From: CAYMUG01 sp964393575
Lineage (GTDB): Bacteria; Patescibacteriota; Minisyncoccia; Spechtbacterales; 2-12-FULL-38-22
DNA length: 64,000 nt
Direction: 5' to 3'
NCBI GenBank assembly: GCA_964393575.1
Contig: CAYMUG010000001.1
Coordinates: 1-64,000 of the forward strand
Positions 15,829 through 27,981 of this stretch are shown here, piece by piece. The notes beneath the pieces were generated by a model. It did not search any database and was not told where the DNA came from. It saw nothing but the letters and a program-made list of their open reading frames with translations. Made by a program: the position numbers and the translations under genes. How positions within the stretch are numbered: position 1 is the stretch's first letter; every line of letters begins with the position of its first letter.

Positions 15829-17865
15829 ATGAATAAACAAGAAGCAAAAAAACGAATAGAAAAATTAAAAAAAACAATAAACTACCACCGCTATTTATAT
15901 CACGTTAAAGATACTCAAGATATTTCAGATGCAGCTCTTGATTCCCTGAAACATGAACTCAAAGAGCTTGAAGATAAATTCCCCGATTTAAAGAAACCCG
16001 ATTCTCCGACTCAGAGAATCGGAGGAGAGGCACTGGATAAATTTGAAAAGGTGGAGCACAGCTCGCCTATGCTTTCCATTGAAGATGTTTTTGGCCGGGA
16101 AGAACTTGTATCATGGAAGGACTATATTACCAAACTTGTCGGTAATTCTTTATCGTATTTTTGTGAAGTAAAAGTAGACGGTTTAGCTTTGGCGCTTAGA
16201 TATAGTAACGGTGTGTTAACACAGGCGGCAACTAGGGGAGACGGAAGAGTAGGGGAAGATGTTACAGAAAATGCAAAGACAATAGAAAGCATACCGCTTC
16301 GCCTTGAATTACACGAACCGCTTTCTTCTTCCGCTATACAAAAAAACGTGGCTCGCATAATAAAAAACGGAACTTTAGAAGTTCGCGGAGAGGTGTATAT
16401 CGGAAAAAATGAATTTGAGGATTTTAACAAAGAGCGTGCAAGGAAAGGAGAGGAAACTTACGCTAATCCCCGTAATCTTGCTGCGGGTTCTGTGCGGCAG
16501 TTGGACCCCGGTCTTACCGCGTCCAGACCCCTTGCTTTTCTTGCTTATGACATAATTACTGATGTAGGAGAGGAAAAACACTCCGAGGAACATGAAATTT
16601 TACCTAAACTCGGTTTTCCCACAGATCCAACTGCGTGTAAATGTGAGGATGTGGACTGTGTTTATAATTACTGGAAAGAGATAGTAGAAAAACGTACTTC
16701 CATTCCGTATCAGATTGACGGTGTTGTCATTACCGTCAATGATAACAATACATTTAAAGAATTGGGAGTGGCGGGAAAAAGCCCCCGGGGTATACGAGCT
16801 TTTAAGTTTGCTCCCAAACAGGCAACCACCGTGGTGAAAGACATTAAAACACATGTGGGAAGAACCGGTGCAGTAACCCCTATAGCCGTGCTGAAATCGG
16901 TTCAAATAGGAGGAGTTACAGTTAGTAGGGCAAGCTTGCATAATTTTGATGAAATTGAGCGTCTTGATGTGCGTATAGGTGATACTGTAATCGTGGAGCG
17001 TGCGGGCGATGTTATTCCCAAGGTGGTTCGTGTTATTAAAGATTTGCGCCCTAAGAACGCACGTAAATTTAAACCGCCGGAAAAGTGCCCCCGTTGTGAG
17101 GCAAAATTAGTAAAAAAAGAAGGAGAGGCAATATGGTACTGCCCGGACCCTAATTGCCCTTCACGTAAACATGAGTATTTGAATTACTTTGTTTCAGGGT
17201 CAGCTTTTGACATAGACGGGCTGGGGCCTAAAATTATGAAACAACTTATGGATGCAGATTTGGTTTCCGATCCGGTTGATATATTTACACTTGAGAAAGG
17301 AGACATAGAATCTCTTCCGGGCTTTCAAGAGAAATCCGCTCAAAATATAGTAAATTCTATAGAAAGTAGTAAGGCAATACCCTTATGGAGGTTTTTAGTA
17401 GCGCTGAATATTAAATATGTAGGAGGCGAGACGGCAATTGATTTAGCTCAAAAGTTTGGTAGCATAAAAGAATTGGAAAAAGCATCATTAGAAGACATTC
17501 GTGCTATTGATGGCATTGGAGAGGTAGTTGCAGAAAGCATTCATGAGTGGTTTTCAAAAAAGGAAAACCGTAATTTTATAGAATCTTTGAAAAAAGCGGG
17601 AGTCAAAATTATTCCACCTAAAAAGCAGGGAACCAAATTAGAGGGTATGACATTTGTATTTACTGGTTCTTTTGAGAGTATGGCTCGCAGCGAGGCTGAA
17701 AAGAAAGTGCGTGAATTGGGAGGCGATCCCGCAAGTTCGGTGTCCGGGGAGACTGATTATCTCGTTGTAGGTGAAAACCCCGGCAGCAAGAATGAGGACG
17801 CACAAAAATTAGATGTTAAAATAATAGATGAAGAGGAATTTCTGAAAATAATCAATAATCAATGA
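15829..17865 (+). CDS. ligA: NAD-dependent DNA ligase LigA
   Basis: LigA seals nicks during replication and repair using NAD. The 678-residue protein has the family's full order: Ia domain, adenylation motif KVDGLA (Lys near residue 115), OB fold, a four-Cys zinc finger (CPRCEAKL...CPDPNCPSRK, about 420-445), helix-hairpin-helix repeats and a C-terminal BRCT domain from about 605 (KLEGMTFVFTGSFESMAR). Length is normal. It starts after a hairpin spacer with no Shine-Dalgarno and is followed almost directly by gatC. Confidence 0.97.
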   Translation: MNKQEAKKRIEKLKKTINYHRYLYHVKDTQDISDAALDSLKHELKELEDKFPDLKKPDSPTQRIGGEALDKFEKVEHSSPMLSIEDVFGREELVSWKDYITKLVGNSLSYFCEVKVDGLALALRYSNGVLTQAATRGDGRVGEDVTENAKTIESIPLRLELHEPLSSSAIQKNVARIIKNGTLEVRGEVYIGKNEFEDFNKERARKGEETYANPRNLAAGSVRQLDPGLTASRPLAFLAYDIITDVGEEKHSEEHEILPKLGFPTDPTACKCEDVDCVYNYWKEIVEKRTSIPYQIDGVVITVNDNNTFKELGVAGKSPRGIRAFKFAPKQATTVVKDIKTHVGRTGAVTPIAVLKSVQIGGVTVSRASLHNFDEIERLDVRIGDTVIVERAGDVIPKVVRVIKDLRPKNARKFKPPEKCPRCEAKLVKKEGEAIWYCPDPNCPSRKHEYLNYFVSGSAFDIDGLGPKIMKQLMDADLVSDPVDIFTLEKGDIESLPGFQEKSAQNIVNSIESSKAIPLWRFLVALNIKYVGGETAIDLAQKFGSIKELEKASLEDIRAIDGIGEVVAESIHEWFSKKENRNFIESLKKAGVKIIPPKKQGTKLEGMTFVFTGSFESMARSEAEKKVRELGGDPASSVSGETDYLVVGENPGSKNEDAQKLDVKIIDEEEFLKIINNQ

Positions 17866-17875
17866 TCAAGTGAAT

Positions 17876-18199
17876 ATGACGGAAGAAAAATTATCCAAAA
17901 AAGAAGTACAAAAAATAGCGGATTTAGCACAACTAAAGCTAACCGAAAAAGAGTTAGATAAGTACTCCGAAGATCTTTCGGAAATTTTGGATTATATAGA
18001 TAAGCTTGACCAGATAAATACTCAAAATGAAGAAACCACAGCTCATGTCTCTAATCTGGAGAATGTGTACAGAGAAGGAGATGTTCCCGAGGCAGGAAGC
18101 AAAAAAAGAGCTATACTTGCAAGAACCCTTATGAAGATGCCCGAAGCGACCGAGAGGGGTTTCGTGAAAGTGAAGAGTGTATTCAGTAACGACAAATAA
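17876..18199 (+). CDS. gatC: Asp-tRNA(Asn)/Glu-tRNA(Gln) amidotransferase subunit C
   Basis: GatC is the small stabilising subunit of the GatCAB complex that amidates mischarged Glu-tRNA(Gln) or Asp-tRNA(Asn). The protein matches the family in KKEVQKIADLAQLKLTEKELDKYSEDLSEILDYIDKLDQI and in the closing FVKVKSVF. I use the ATG at 17876; a GTG two codons earlier is possible. It sits 10 nt after ligA and is followed by gatA behind a repeat leader. gatB lies about 14 kb away at 33922. Confidence 0.93.
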   Translation: MTEEKLSKKEVQKIADLAQLKLTEKELDKYSEDLSEILDYIDKLDQINTQNEETTAHVSNLENVYREGDVPEAGSKKRAILARTLMKMPEATERGFVKVKSVFSNDK

Positions 18200-18347
18200 C
18201 ATATTAAATAAAGAACAAAAGAATAGATTAACAGAATACAAATCCTAAATCCTAATATCCCTGCCTGTCTCTGCCTGTCGGCAGGCAGGGATGTTAGTAT
18301 CTTTTTGAAATTAGAATTTATTTTGTTAGGCGAAGCCGAACAAGATC
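18200..18347 (+). repeat. Leader hairpin element before gatA
   Basis: The spacer combines the AACAAAAGAATAG word, AATCCTAAATCCTAATATCC, a CTGCCTGTCGGCAGGCAGG palindrome, then the partner word TTTTTGAAATTAGAATTT, and ends GGCGAAGCCGAACAAGATC before the ATG. It has the same parts as the rplK leader and the inter-pilin region. Confidence 0.75.
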
Positions 18348-19748
18348 ATGACCCTAAAAGAAATTATACAAAAAATAAAAAATAAAGAACTTTCTGCAGA
18401 AGAATTGACAAGTCATTATGCGGGGAAAATAAAAGCAAATGATGAAGAAATTAATGGCTTTATTTCATTTGCGGAAGAAAAGGCTTTGAAGAAGGCAAAA
18501 GAAGCTGATACAAAACGCGGAGATAACGAAGGAGGTTTTTCGGGCATCCCCTATGCGGTGAAGGATAGTATTTTAGTGAAAGATATGCCCGCAACAGCCG
18601 GTTCTAAAATTCTGGAGAATTATAACGCTCCTTATAATGCTACTGCAGTATCTAAACTTAACCGTGAAGGAGGAATACCTTTAGGTAAAACAAATATGGA
18701 TGAATTTGCCATGGGTTCCTCAACTGAAAATTCCGCTTTCGGGACAACACGAAATCCGATCGATACTTCCCGGGTTTCCGGAGGATCGAGCGGAGGTTCT
18801 GCAGCCGCGGTTTATGCGGATATGACACCGTTCGCACTCGGTTCGGATACCGGCGGTTCCATACGTCAGCCGGCTGCTTTCTGCGGGGTGTGCGGTTTTA
18901 AACCTACTTATGGAGCTGTATCACGGTACGGCCTTATCGCTATGGCATCTTCTTTAGATCAAATAGGAGTAATAACAAAAACAGCTGAAGATGCCGGAAT
19001 AGTGCTTGAACGCATTGCAGGTCGGGATAGGGCTGATGCCACCTCAATGGACCTCAATTCAGAACAAGACGATAAGGTTGAACCTAAGAATTTAAAGATC
19101 GGACTAATAAAAGAATTTATGGAAGATATACCCAATGAAGGAGTTAAGAGAAGGATAGAAGAAGCCGTTAATTACTATAAAAATGCGGGAGCTGAAATTA
19201 AAGAGGTAAGCTTACCCCATGTTTCTTACAGCTTGGCCGCCTACCATATTATTATGCCGGCAGAGGCCTCCAGCAATTTAGCCCGTTATGAAGGTATAAG
19301 ATACGGAGCGACGCAGGGTATTGAAAATAGTTATGCCTCCAGGCGCGGAGAAGGATTCGGTGCTGAGGTTAAACGCAGGATTATGCTGGGCACTTATACG
19401 CTTTCTGCTGGACACTACGACGCCTATTATATTAAAGCTCAGAAAGTAAGAACTTTAATAAAAAACGACTTTGAGAATGCATTTAATGAGGTGGATGTAA
19501 TAGCAACTCCCACAACCCCCGGGCCGGCTTTCAAGGTAGGAGAAAAAACTAAAGATCCTTTGGAAATGTATCTTTCAGACGTTTATACAGTAAGCGCTAA
19601 CTTGGCAGGCCTACCGGCTGTCAGTATACCAGCGGGTACGGTAAAGGAAGAAGATTCTGAATTACCCGTAGGCCTGCAGATTATGGGCCCTCAAAAGTCC
19701 GATTTTAGAGTTTTAAACATAGCACAGCTGTACGAAAATAATGCTTAA
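18348..19748 (+). CDS. gatA: Asp-tRNA(Asn)/Glu-tRNA(Gln) amidotransferase subunit A
   Basis: GatA is the amidase-signature subunit that releases ammonia from glutamine for transamidation. The 466-residue protein shows the catalytic Lys in YAVKDSI, the Ser-rich GGSSGGSAAAV and the cis-Ser/nucleophile motif GSDTGGSIRQPA. Length is typical. It starts right after a repeat leader with no Shine-Dalgarno, and its last 8 nt overlap the next gene. Confidence 0.96.
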   Translation: MTLKEIIQKIKNKELSAEELTSHYAGKIKANDEEINGFISFAEEKALKKAKEADTKRGDNEGGFSGIPYAVKDSILVKDMPATAGSKILENYNAPYNATAVSKLNREGGIPLGKTNMDEFAMGSSTENSAFGTTRNPIDTSRVSGGSSGGSAAAVYADMTPFALGSDTGGSIRQPAAFCGVCGFKPTYGAVSRYGLIAMASSLDQIGVITKTAEDAGIVLERIAGRDRADATSMDLNSEQDDKVEPKNLKIGLIKEFMEDIPNEGVKRRIEEAVNYYKNAGAEIKEVSLPHVSYSLAAYHIIMPAEASSNLARYEGIRYGATQGIENSYASRRGEGFGAEVKRRIMLGTYTLSAGHYDAYYIKAQKVRTLIKNDFENAFNEVDVIATPTTPGPAFKVGEKTKDPLEMYLSDVYTVSANLAGLPAVSIPAGTVKEEDSELPVGLQIMGPQKSDFRVLNIAQLYENNA

Positions 19749-20298
19749 CCGTTTTCTAAATCAATTTGATGAATTTATTGCCCGGCTTTTATCTGACCCC
19801 GGAGTAGCTATTGACGCCTTATTATCTTCCCCCACATTTACAATCATTCAAATTATAAGCGGCTTGATCACCATACTTCTTATATTTGCTTATATTAGGT
19901 TATTACAGAAAAATGAAGTTTTAAATAAAAAAGTGGGCGAGCTTAAAGAAGCGTGGCAGCAAACACCTTTACCTAAGGGGAAAATAGTTCCGCGATGGGA
20001 GAAAATCCAAAAACGTGTTGAAAGTAACGATGAGGGCCAATGGAAACTTGCTATCATTGAAGCTGATACTATTCTTGACGATGTTATAAAGTCTATGGGT
20101 TATAAAGGAGAAACAATGGGAGAGAGAATGAAGAAAATAAAACCCGAACAATTTCCGTATTTAGATGACGCCTGGCGAGTGCACAAAATACGAAATTTTA
20201 TAGCGCATGACCCCGGTTACCGTATGAAAAGGGATACAGTAGAAAAAACCATAGATATATACAAAAGAATATTTGATCAGCTGCACGTACTTCAGTAA
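19741..20298 (+). CDS. Membrane-anchored protein with HEPN-like C-terminal motif
   Basis: I do not know a name for this 185-residue protein. It has one membrane span at about residues 33-53 (FTIIQIISGLITILLIFAYI), a coiled linker and a helical cytoplasmic part. The sequence IRNFIAHD gives the R-x4-H spacing of HEPN ribonuclease-like domains, preceded by DDAWRVHK and followed by a helix with a Tyr. HEPN membership is inference from this motif and the helical look; no nuclease function is shown. It overlaps gatA by 8 nt, so the two are translationally linked. Confidence 0.75.
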   Translation: MLNRFLNQFDEFIARLLSDPGVAIDALLSSPTFTIIQIISGLITILLIFAYIRLLQKNEVLNKKVGELKEAWQQTPLPKGKIVPRWEKIQKRVESNDEGQWKLAIIEADTILDDVIKSMGYKGETMGERMKKIKPEQFPYLDDAWRVHKIRNFIAHDPGYRMKRDTVEKTIDIYKRIFDQLHVLQ

Positions 20299-20367
20299 TT
20301 ACCAGGCGCACGATAAAGCGGGGTTGATTATTTTGAATTTATTGATATAATATACATTACAGAATAA

Positions 20368-20439
20368 AGCGGGGTGGTGTAACGGTAACACGACGGGCTC
20401 ATAACCCGTAGATTGGAGGTTCGATTCCTCCCCCCGCAA
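20368..20439 (+). tRNA. Initiator tRNA-fMet (CAT)
   Basis: The cloverleaf folds with anticodon loop CTCATAA flanked by GGG/CCC, the three G-C pairs diagnostic of initiator tRNA. The acceptor reads AGCGGGG with CCCCGCA, giving an A1-A72 mismatch where most bacteria have C1-A72. T arm is GGAGG/CCTCC with loop TTCGATT. CCA is not encoded. Confidence 0.93.
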
Positions 20440-20557
20440 CAATTTTTGTTTCACAAAAATTGAAAATTCCCCCGTAAATCGTCTAACGACGATAACGGGA
20501 CAGACAATAACCAATTATAACTTGGAATTTGAGATTTTCGGCGCGAAGCGCCGGCAT
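20440..20557. repeat. tRNA spacer hairpin element
   Basis: The spacer starts with CAATTTTTGTTTCACAAAAATTG (an inverted repeat also at 20806-20828), has GACAATAACCAATTATAACTTGG-type arms and ends GAGATTTTCGGCGCGAAGCGCCG, which recurs before tRNA-Asp. Confidence 0.75.
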
Positions 20558-20631
20558 GGCTGGGTAGCTCAGTTGGTTAGAGCGACGGAATCATAACCCG
20601 TAGGTCGTGGGTTCAAATCCCGCCCCAGCCA
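20558..20631 (+). tRNA. Elongator tRNA-Met (CAT)
   Basis: Acceptor GGCTGGG pairs with CCCAGCC; the D arm GCTC...GAGC and T loop TTCAAAT are standard. The anticodon loop is ATCATAA with an A-C pair at the top of the stem. The initiator GGG/CCC signature is absent. A tRNA-Ile2 (modified CAT) is a possible alternative. CCA is not encoded. The last 18 bases are duplicated at 20785. Confidence 0.88.
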
Positions 20632-20806
20632 CAACGTGGATGGCACACAAAGCAACTCACGTTGCTTTGTGTGGGGATTTGAAAGGCGGACCCCGCCTGT
20701 CCGACGGACAGGCGGGGGAGCCCGGGCAGGAAGCGCTTAACGAAAACGAGCCGAAGGCGAAGTTTGAGTTTAGCGACTTGACGCCAAATCCCGCCCCAGC
20801 CACAAC
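20614..20806 (+). mobile_element. Short element flanked by a duplicated tRNA-Met 3' end
   Basis: A 22-bp word (CAAATCCCGCCCCAGCCACAAC) covering the T loop and 3' end of tRNA-Met at 20614-20635 is repeated exactly at 20785-20806. The 149 nt between the copies carry a GCACACAAAGCAA/TTGCTTTGTGTG hairpin and a CCCCGCCTGTCCGACGGACA-type palindrome, and no credible gene. Tandem att-like duplication at a tRNA end suggests insertion or excision of a larger element, or a non-autonomous one. No integrase is seen. Confidence 0.6.
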
Positions 20807-20995
20807 AATTTTTGTTCCATAAAAATTGAAAATTCCAATAACCAAGAAACAAACAATACTCAACTATCAAATTACAATAATCAAACTTAACTAAATACCC
20901 ACTTGCCTTTTTTGAGTTTTGAAATTTATGATTTGTGAATTTGTTTGGAAATTGTAATTTGAGATTTGGGATTTTCGGCGCGAAGCGCCGTATGA
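20807..20995. repeat. tRNA spacer hairpin element (AATAACCAA family)
   Basis: It has CCAATAACCAAGAAACAAACAA on the left and TTTGTTTGGAAATTGTAATTTG on the right, which pair imperfectly, then the GGCGCGAAGCGCC cap. The same words form the 23S inserts and the spacer before rnhB. Confidence 0.7.
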
Positions 20996-21070
20996 GCGGG
21001 CGTAGCTTAGTCAGGTCAAAGCGCATGCTTGTCACGCATGAGATCGTGGGTTCAAATCCCATCGCCCGCG
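20996..21070 (+). tRNA. tRNA-Asp (GTC)
   Basis: Acceptor GCGGGCG pairs with CGCCCGC, the anticodon stem CATGC/GCATG holds loop TTGTCAC (anticodon GTC) and the discriminator is G, the normal aspartate identity base. T loop is TTCAAAT. CCA is not encoded. Confidence 0.95.
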
Positions 21071-21086
21071 CACTAACACGTATTAT

Positions 21087-21125
21087 ACGAACCCCCCCGA
21101 TTTTGGTCGGGGGGTTCGTGTTTTT
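21087..21125 (+). terminator. Terminator after the tRNA cluster
   Basis: ACGAACCCCCCGA pairs with TCGGGGGGTTCGT across a short loop and is followed by GTTTTT. It lies 17 nt past tRNA-Asp. Confidence 0.92.
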
Positions 21126-21190
21126 ATATAAGTTTTAGCTTGCAAAAAATTTTAACAAAACCACTCTTTTGTTGACCACTTTTCAATTTC

Positions 21191-21219
21191 TTGACACCTT
21201 AAAAACTTCGGGCTAAAAT
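21191..21219 (+). promoter_or_regulatory. Sigma-70-type promoter of the alpha/beta hydrolase gene
   Basis: TTGACA at 21191 and TAAAAT at 21214 are spaced by exactly 17 nt. The start codon follows about 45 nt downstream. Confidence 0.75.
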
Positions 21220-21263
21220 ATTTTTAGTACTTAAAAAAATATTATTGAAAGGAGGTGAAGATT

Positions 21264-22286
21264 TTGGGCCTTACAGAGAATATTGAAGAACAGCACGTTT
21301 TTATAAATACAGGAAAAGATGTGATACGTGTGGGATACAAAGAAGAATTCGTGGGGCCGCCTTCTTCTGTGAGCACACCCCTAAAATCCGGCAATCATTA
21401 TATCCCTATAGTATTTTGTCATCCGCTTACCTCCTCTAAAGATCTTTTGTGGGAAGCATTTATTGAAGAGGTTAAAAGTAGAGTAAAAAGCGCCGGTTTA
21501 AGTTGTCGGCTTATAGCTCTGGACTGGCCGGGTCACGGGTCTTCTGACTGGACAGAGAACTATTCAATTGATTTGCTGAATACAATACTGGAGAGATTTT
21601 TCGACGCTATAAATATTGAGAAAGCTCATCTTTTTGGTATGTCTTTAGGAGGGATTGCCGCTATACGGTTTGCTGCCAGGAATCAGCACCGGGTTTTAAG
21701 TGTTGCCGAACAAGGCGCCCCTATTGATGCAAATGATTTAGCTTTTTGGCAAAAAATTACGCTGAAGCAAATCGCAACATATAGTAGAGTTTTTGATAGA
21801 CTTATTCCGCGTTCAAGAAAAAACATTGATAAGATACTACGGACATGCGTTCCGTTTGTTAAACACTTTAAGTTACAGGTTTTTAACGAGCTACGAAAAA
21901 CAGCTATAGATATGGAGTTGCACGAAATTATTGCCAGGGACTTGAGTGCCTGTGATGTACGAGCAGTTTTTGATTATGCAGAAGATTTATTTTCTTTAAA
22001 TCTATATCTCGACCTTAAATTAATAGAAATGTATAGTCCTTCTGTGCCTTTTATGGCAATAGAGGGTAAAAATCCTGAGCTTAAGTTTTTAGACACCATG
22101 AACAGAATTAGATATATATGCGAGGGGGATTCTTTCTTTTCTCACGAAATAGAAAATGTCGGTCATTTTGCAACCATTATTAATGCTGAAGAAGTAGCCG
22201 AAAAATATAACAACTTCCTTATAAAAATCGAAAATAATAAGCTCTCAAATAAATCCTTACGTATGTCAGAAACTCAATCCCGCTAG
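21264..22286 (+). CDS. Alpha/beta-hydrolase fold protein
   Basis: The protein (about 340 residues) has the oxyanion-region LDWPGHGSSDW, the nucleophile elbow GMSLGG and a late catalytic His in ENVGHFATI, so the Ser-His parts of the triad are present; the acid is probably the Glu of AIEGKNPEL. Substrate is unknown. A strong AAGGAGG overlaps the GTG at 21255, which makes that start unlikely; I choose the in-frame TTG at 21264, 7-8 nt past the Shine-Dalgarno. A clear promoter precedes it and a terminator overlaps its stop, so it is a single-gene unit. Its style (promoter, strong ribosome site, terminator) differs from the housekeeping neighbours. Confidence 0.88.
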   Translation: MGLTENIEEQHVFINTGKDVIRVGYKEEFVGPPSSVSTPLKSGNHYIPIVFCHPLTSSKDLLWEAFIEEVKSRVKSAGLSCRLIALDWPGHGSSDWTENYSIDLLNTILERFFDAINIEKAHLFGMSLGGIAAIRFAARNQHRVLSVAEQGAPIDANDLAFWQKITLKQIATYSRVFDRLIPRSRKNIDKILRTCVPFVKHFKLQVFNELRKTAIDMELHEIIARDLSACDVRAVFDYAEDLFSLNLYLDLKLIEMYSPSVPFMAIEGKNPELKFLDTMNRIRYICEGDSFFSHEIENVGHFATIINAEEVAEKYNNFLIKIENNKLSNKSLRMSETQSR

Positions 22287-22321
22287 AGCTTGCATTTATA
22301 AACAGCTCTAGCGGGTTTTTT
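22279..22321 (+). terminator. Terminator of the hydrolase gene
   Basis: CCCGCTAGAGCT pairs with AGCTCTAGCGGG, followed by six T. The left arm contains the hydrolase stop codon. Confidence 0.92.
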
Positions 22322-22424
22322 GTGTTTATACGGCCTCTATTTGTGTTCGGGTTGTTTATGAGGTCAAGTTAAGTTAAAATATTATAGTATACCTTCCATT
22401 CTTCAGAAGAGTTGAAGAATTATT

Positions 22425-23492
22425 ATGAAAAATATCAAAGGAGAAGTTGAAAAAGAGCTTTCAAGAGCTTCCACGTTGCACGATGTGGACAAAATTTGGC
22501 GTAAGTATTTAGGAAGAAAGGGTAAATTAACGGTACGCTTACGCTCTCTCAAGGAGCTGCCCGAAGAACAAAGAAAGGCAGAGGGAATTAAATTAAATCG
22601 TTTAAAAGAAGAGCTGACTGAAATTTTTCAAACTAAAGTTACAGAATTACAGGAAAAGGAATATACAGAACAGATAAAAAAAGAATGGATAGATGTAACC
22701 CGTCCGGGTCATAAAAAACCGCAGGGCAGTTTGCATCCCATAAGTAAAGCTATGCGTGAGGCCGAGGATATATTCGGTCAAATGGGTTTTGCTGTTGCGC
22801 AGGGCCCACAAATTGAAAGCGAATGGTATAACTTTGATTCTTTAAATATACCTAAAAACCATCCCGCCCGTGATATGTGGGATACCTTCTGGTTGCGTAG
22901 CAATCAAAGTCAAATGTCAAACGTCAAAGGTAACAGGTCAGCAAAAGATGAACGTCTTTTGCTTCGTACTCACACCACGGCTATGCAGGTTCGCTATATG
23001 GAAGAAAACAACCCTCCGTTTAGGGTTATTTTTCCGGGCAGGGTGTACAGGCACGAAGCTACAGACGCCTCCCACGAAATACAGTTTTATCAGCTTGATG
23101 GCTTAATGGTAAGCGATAATGGCGATATAAACGTTTCCAACTTCCGAGCTGTTATAGGCGAGTTTCTACGCAGATTTTTCAAGACAGACGTAAAGATGCG
23201 ACTTAGACCGAGCTACTTTCCTTTTACAGAACCAAGTTTTGAAATTGATATCAGTTGTGTAAACTGTAATCAAAAAGGATGCCACACTTGTTCTCACGGA
23301 GGATGGGTGGAGATGATGGGTGCGGGAATGGTTCACCCTAAAGTATTTTCTTCAGCTAAGTATAACCCTAATTATGTATCAGGTTTTGCTTTCGGAGTGG
23401 GTATAGATCGCCTTGCTATGATTAAATACGGCGTAGACGATGTACGCCTGTTTTATTCGGGAGATATTCGTTTTCTTGAACAGTTTAAATAA
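22425..23492 (+). CDS. pheS: Phenylalanyl-tRNA synthetase alpha subunit
   Basis: PheS carries the class II catalytic core that charges tRNA(Phe). The 355 residues show the N-terminal coiled coil, GRVYRHEATDASH (motif 2 region), FTEPSFEIDI and GFAFGVGIDRLAM (motif 3). Between WDTFWL and LLLRTHTT, where homologs have only a few residues, there are about 18 extra (SNQSQMSNVKGNRSAKDE). They are encoded by a GTCAAATGTCAAACGTCAAA-type word and a GCAAAAGAcgTCTTTTGC-like palindrome, similar to intergenic repeats near 48780. pheT follows after 6 nt. Confidence 0.96.
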   Translation: MKNIKGEVEKELSRASTLHDVDKIWRKYLGRKGKLTVRLRSLKELPEEQRKAEGIKLNRLKEELTEIFQTKVTELQEKEYTEQIKKEWIDVTRPGHKKPQGSLHPISKAMREAEDIFGQMGFAVAQGPQIESEWYNFDSLNIPKNHPARDMWDTFWLRSNQSQMSNVKGNRSAKDERLLLRTHTTAMQVRYMEENNPPFRVIFPGRVYRHEATDASHEIQFYQLDGLMVSDNGDINVSNFRAVIGEFLRRFFKTDVKMRLRPSYFPFTEPSFEIDISCVNCNQKGCHTCSHGGWVEMMGAGMVHPKVFSSAKYNPNYVSGFAFGVGIDRLAMIKYGVDDVRLFYSGDIRFLEQFK

Positions 23493-23498
23493 GTTTCT

Positions 23499-27580
<4,082 letters not shown>

Positions 27581-27602
27581 GTATATATTGTTATTATTAG
27601 GG

Positions 27603-27631
27603 TAATAACGGCCCTTGCAGGCCTTTTTTAA
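27603..27631 (+). terminator. Possible terminator after gyrB
   Basis: ACGGCCCTTGCAGGCCTTTTTTA: a short GGCC stem with a T run, 25 nt past the gyrB stop. The stem is weak, so the call is tentative. Confidence 0.5.
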
Positions 27632-27753
27632 ATAAGCTCGTTCCGCTCGCACAAAATAACAAAAGAACAAAAAACCGACATATTCATAGGTTATTCTGTT
27701 ACTCAGTTACTGTGTTATTCTGTTGTTTTGTGAGGCGGAGCCGAACAAAAACC
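27631..27753 (+). repeat. Leader hairpin element before secE
   Basis: The left arm GCTCGTTCCGCTCGCACAAAATAACAAAAGAACA pairs with the right arm ending TGTTATTCTGTTGTTTTGTGAGGCGGAGCCGAAC (each given here by its words, arms about 34 nt). The element ends AAAAACC before the ATG. It is about 85% like the gatB leader by eye. Confidence 0.8.
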
Positions 27754-27957
27754 ATGGAAATAGCGAAGAAATATTTATATTCTGTCATACGCTTTTTGCG
27801 CGAAGTGAAGATTGAAATGAAACGCGTAAATTGGCTGAGCAAGAAAGAGGTTATGCGTCATACAGCTATTGTTGTCGCGGTTTCTGTTGTTGTTGGAATT
27901 TACCTCGGGGCATTGGACTTGTTTTTCCAGTGGTTATTAAGTGTAATTGTATTCTAA
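27754..27957 (+). CDS. secE: Preprotein translocase subunit SecE
   Basis: SecE is the small essential subunit of the SecYEG channel. The 67-residue protein has the conserved amphipathic stretch FLREVKIEMKRVNWLSKKEVMRHT and one C-terminal membrane span (VVAVSVVVGIYLGALDLFFQW), the single-span form common outside gamma-proteobacteria. I start at the ATG giving MEIAKKYLY; 14 further codons upstream belong to the hairpin leader. It stands in the usual secE-nusG-rplK order. Confidence 0.94.
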   Translation: MEIAKKYLYSVIRFLREVKIEMKRVNWLSKKEVMRHTAIVVAVSVVVGIYLGALDLFFQWLLSVIVF

Positions 27958-27981
27958 AGCTCGCTACGCTCGCACAAAACT

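Noticed and set aside
20607..21138. Open frames over the tRNA cluster on both strands
   Set aside because: They run through tRNA genes and hairpin repeats and have no protein-like composition.
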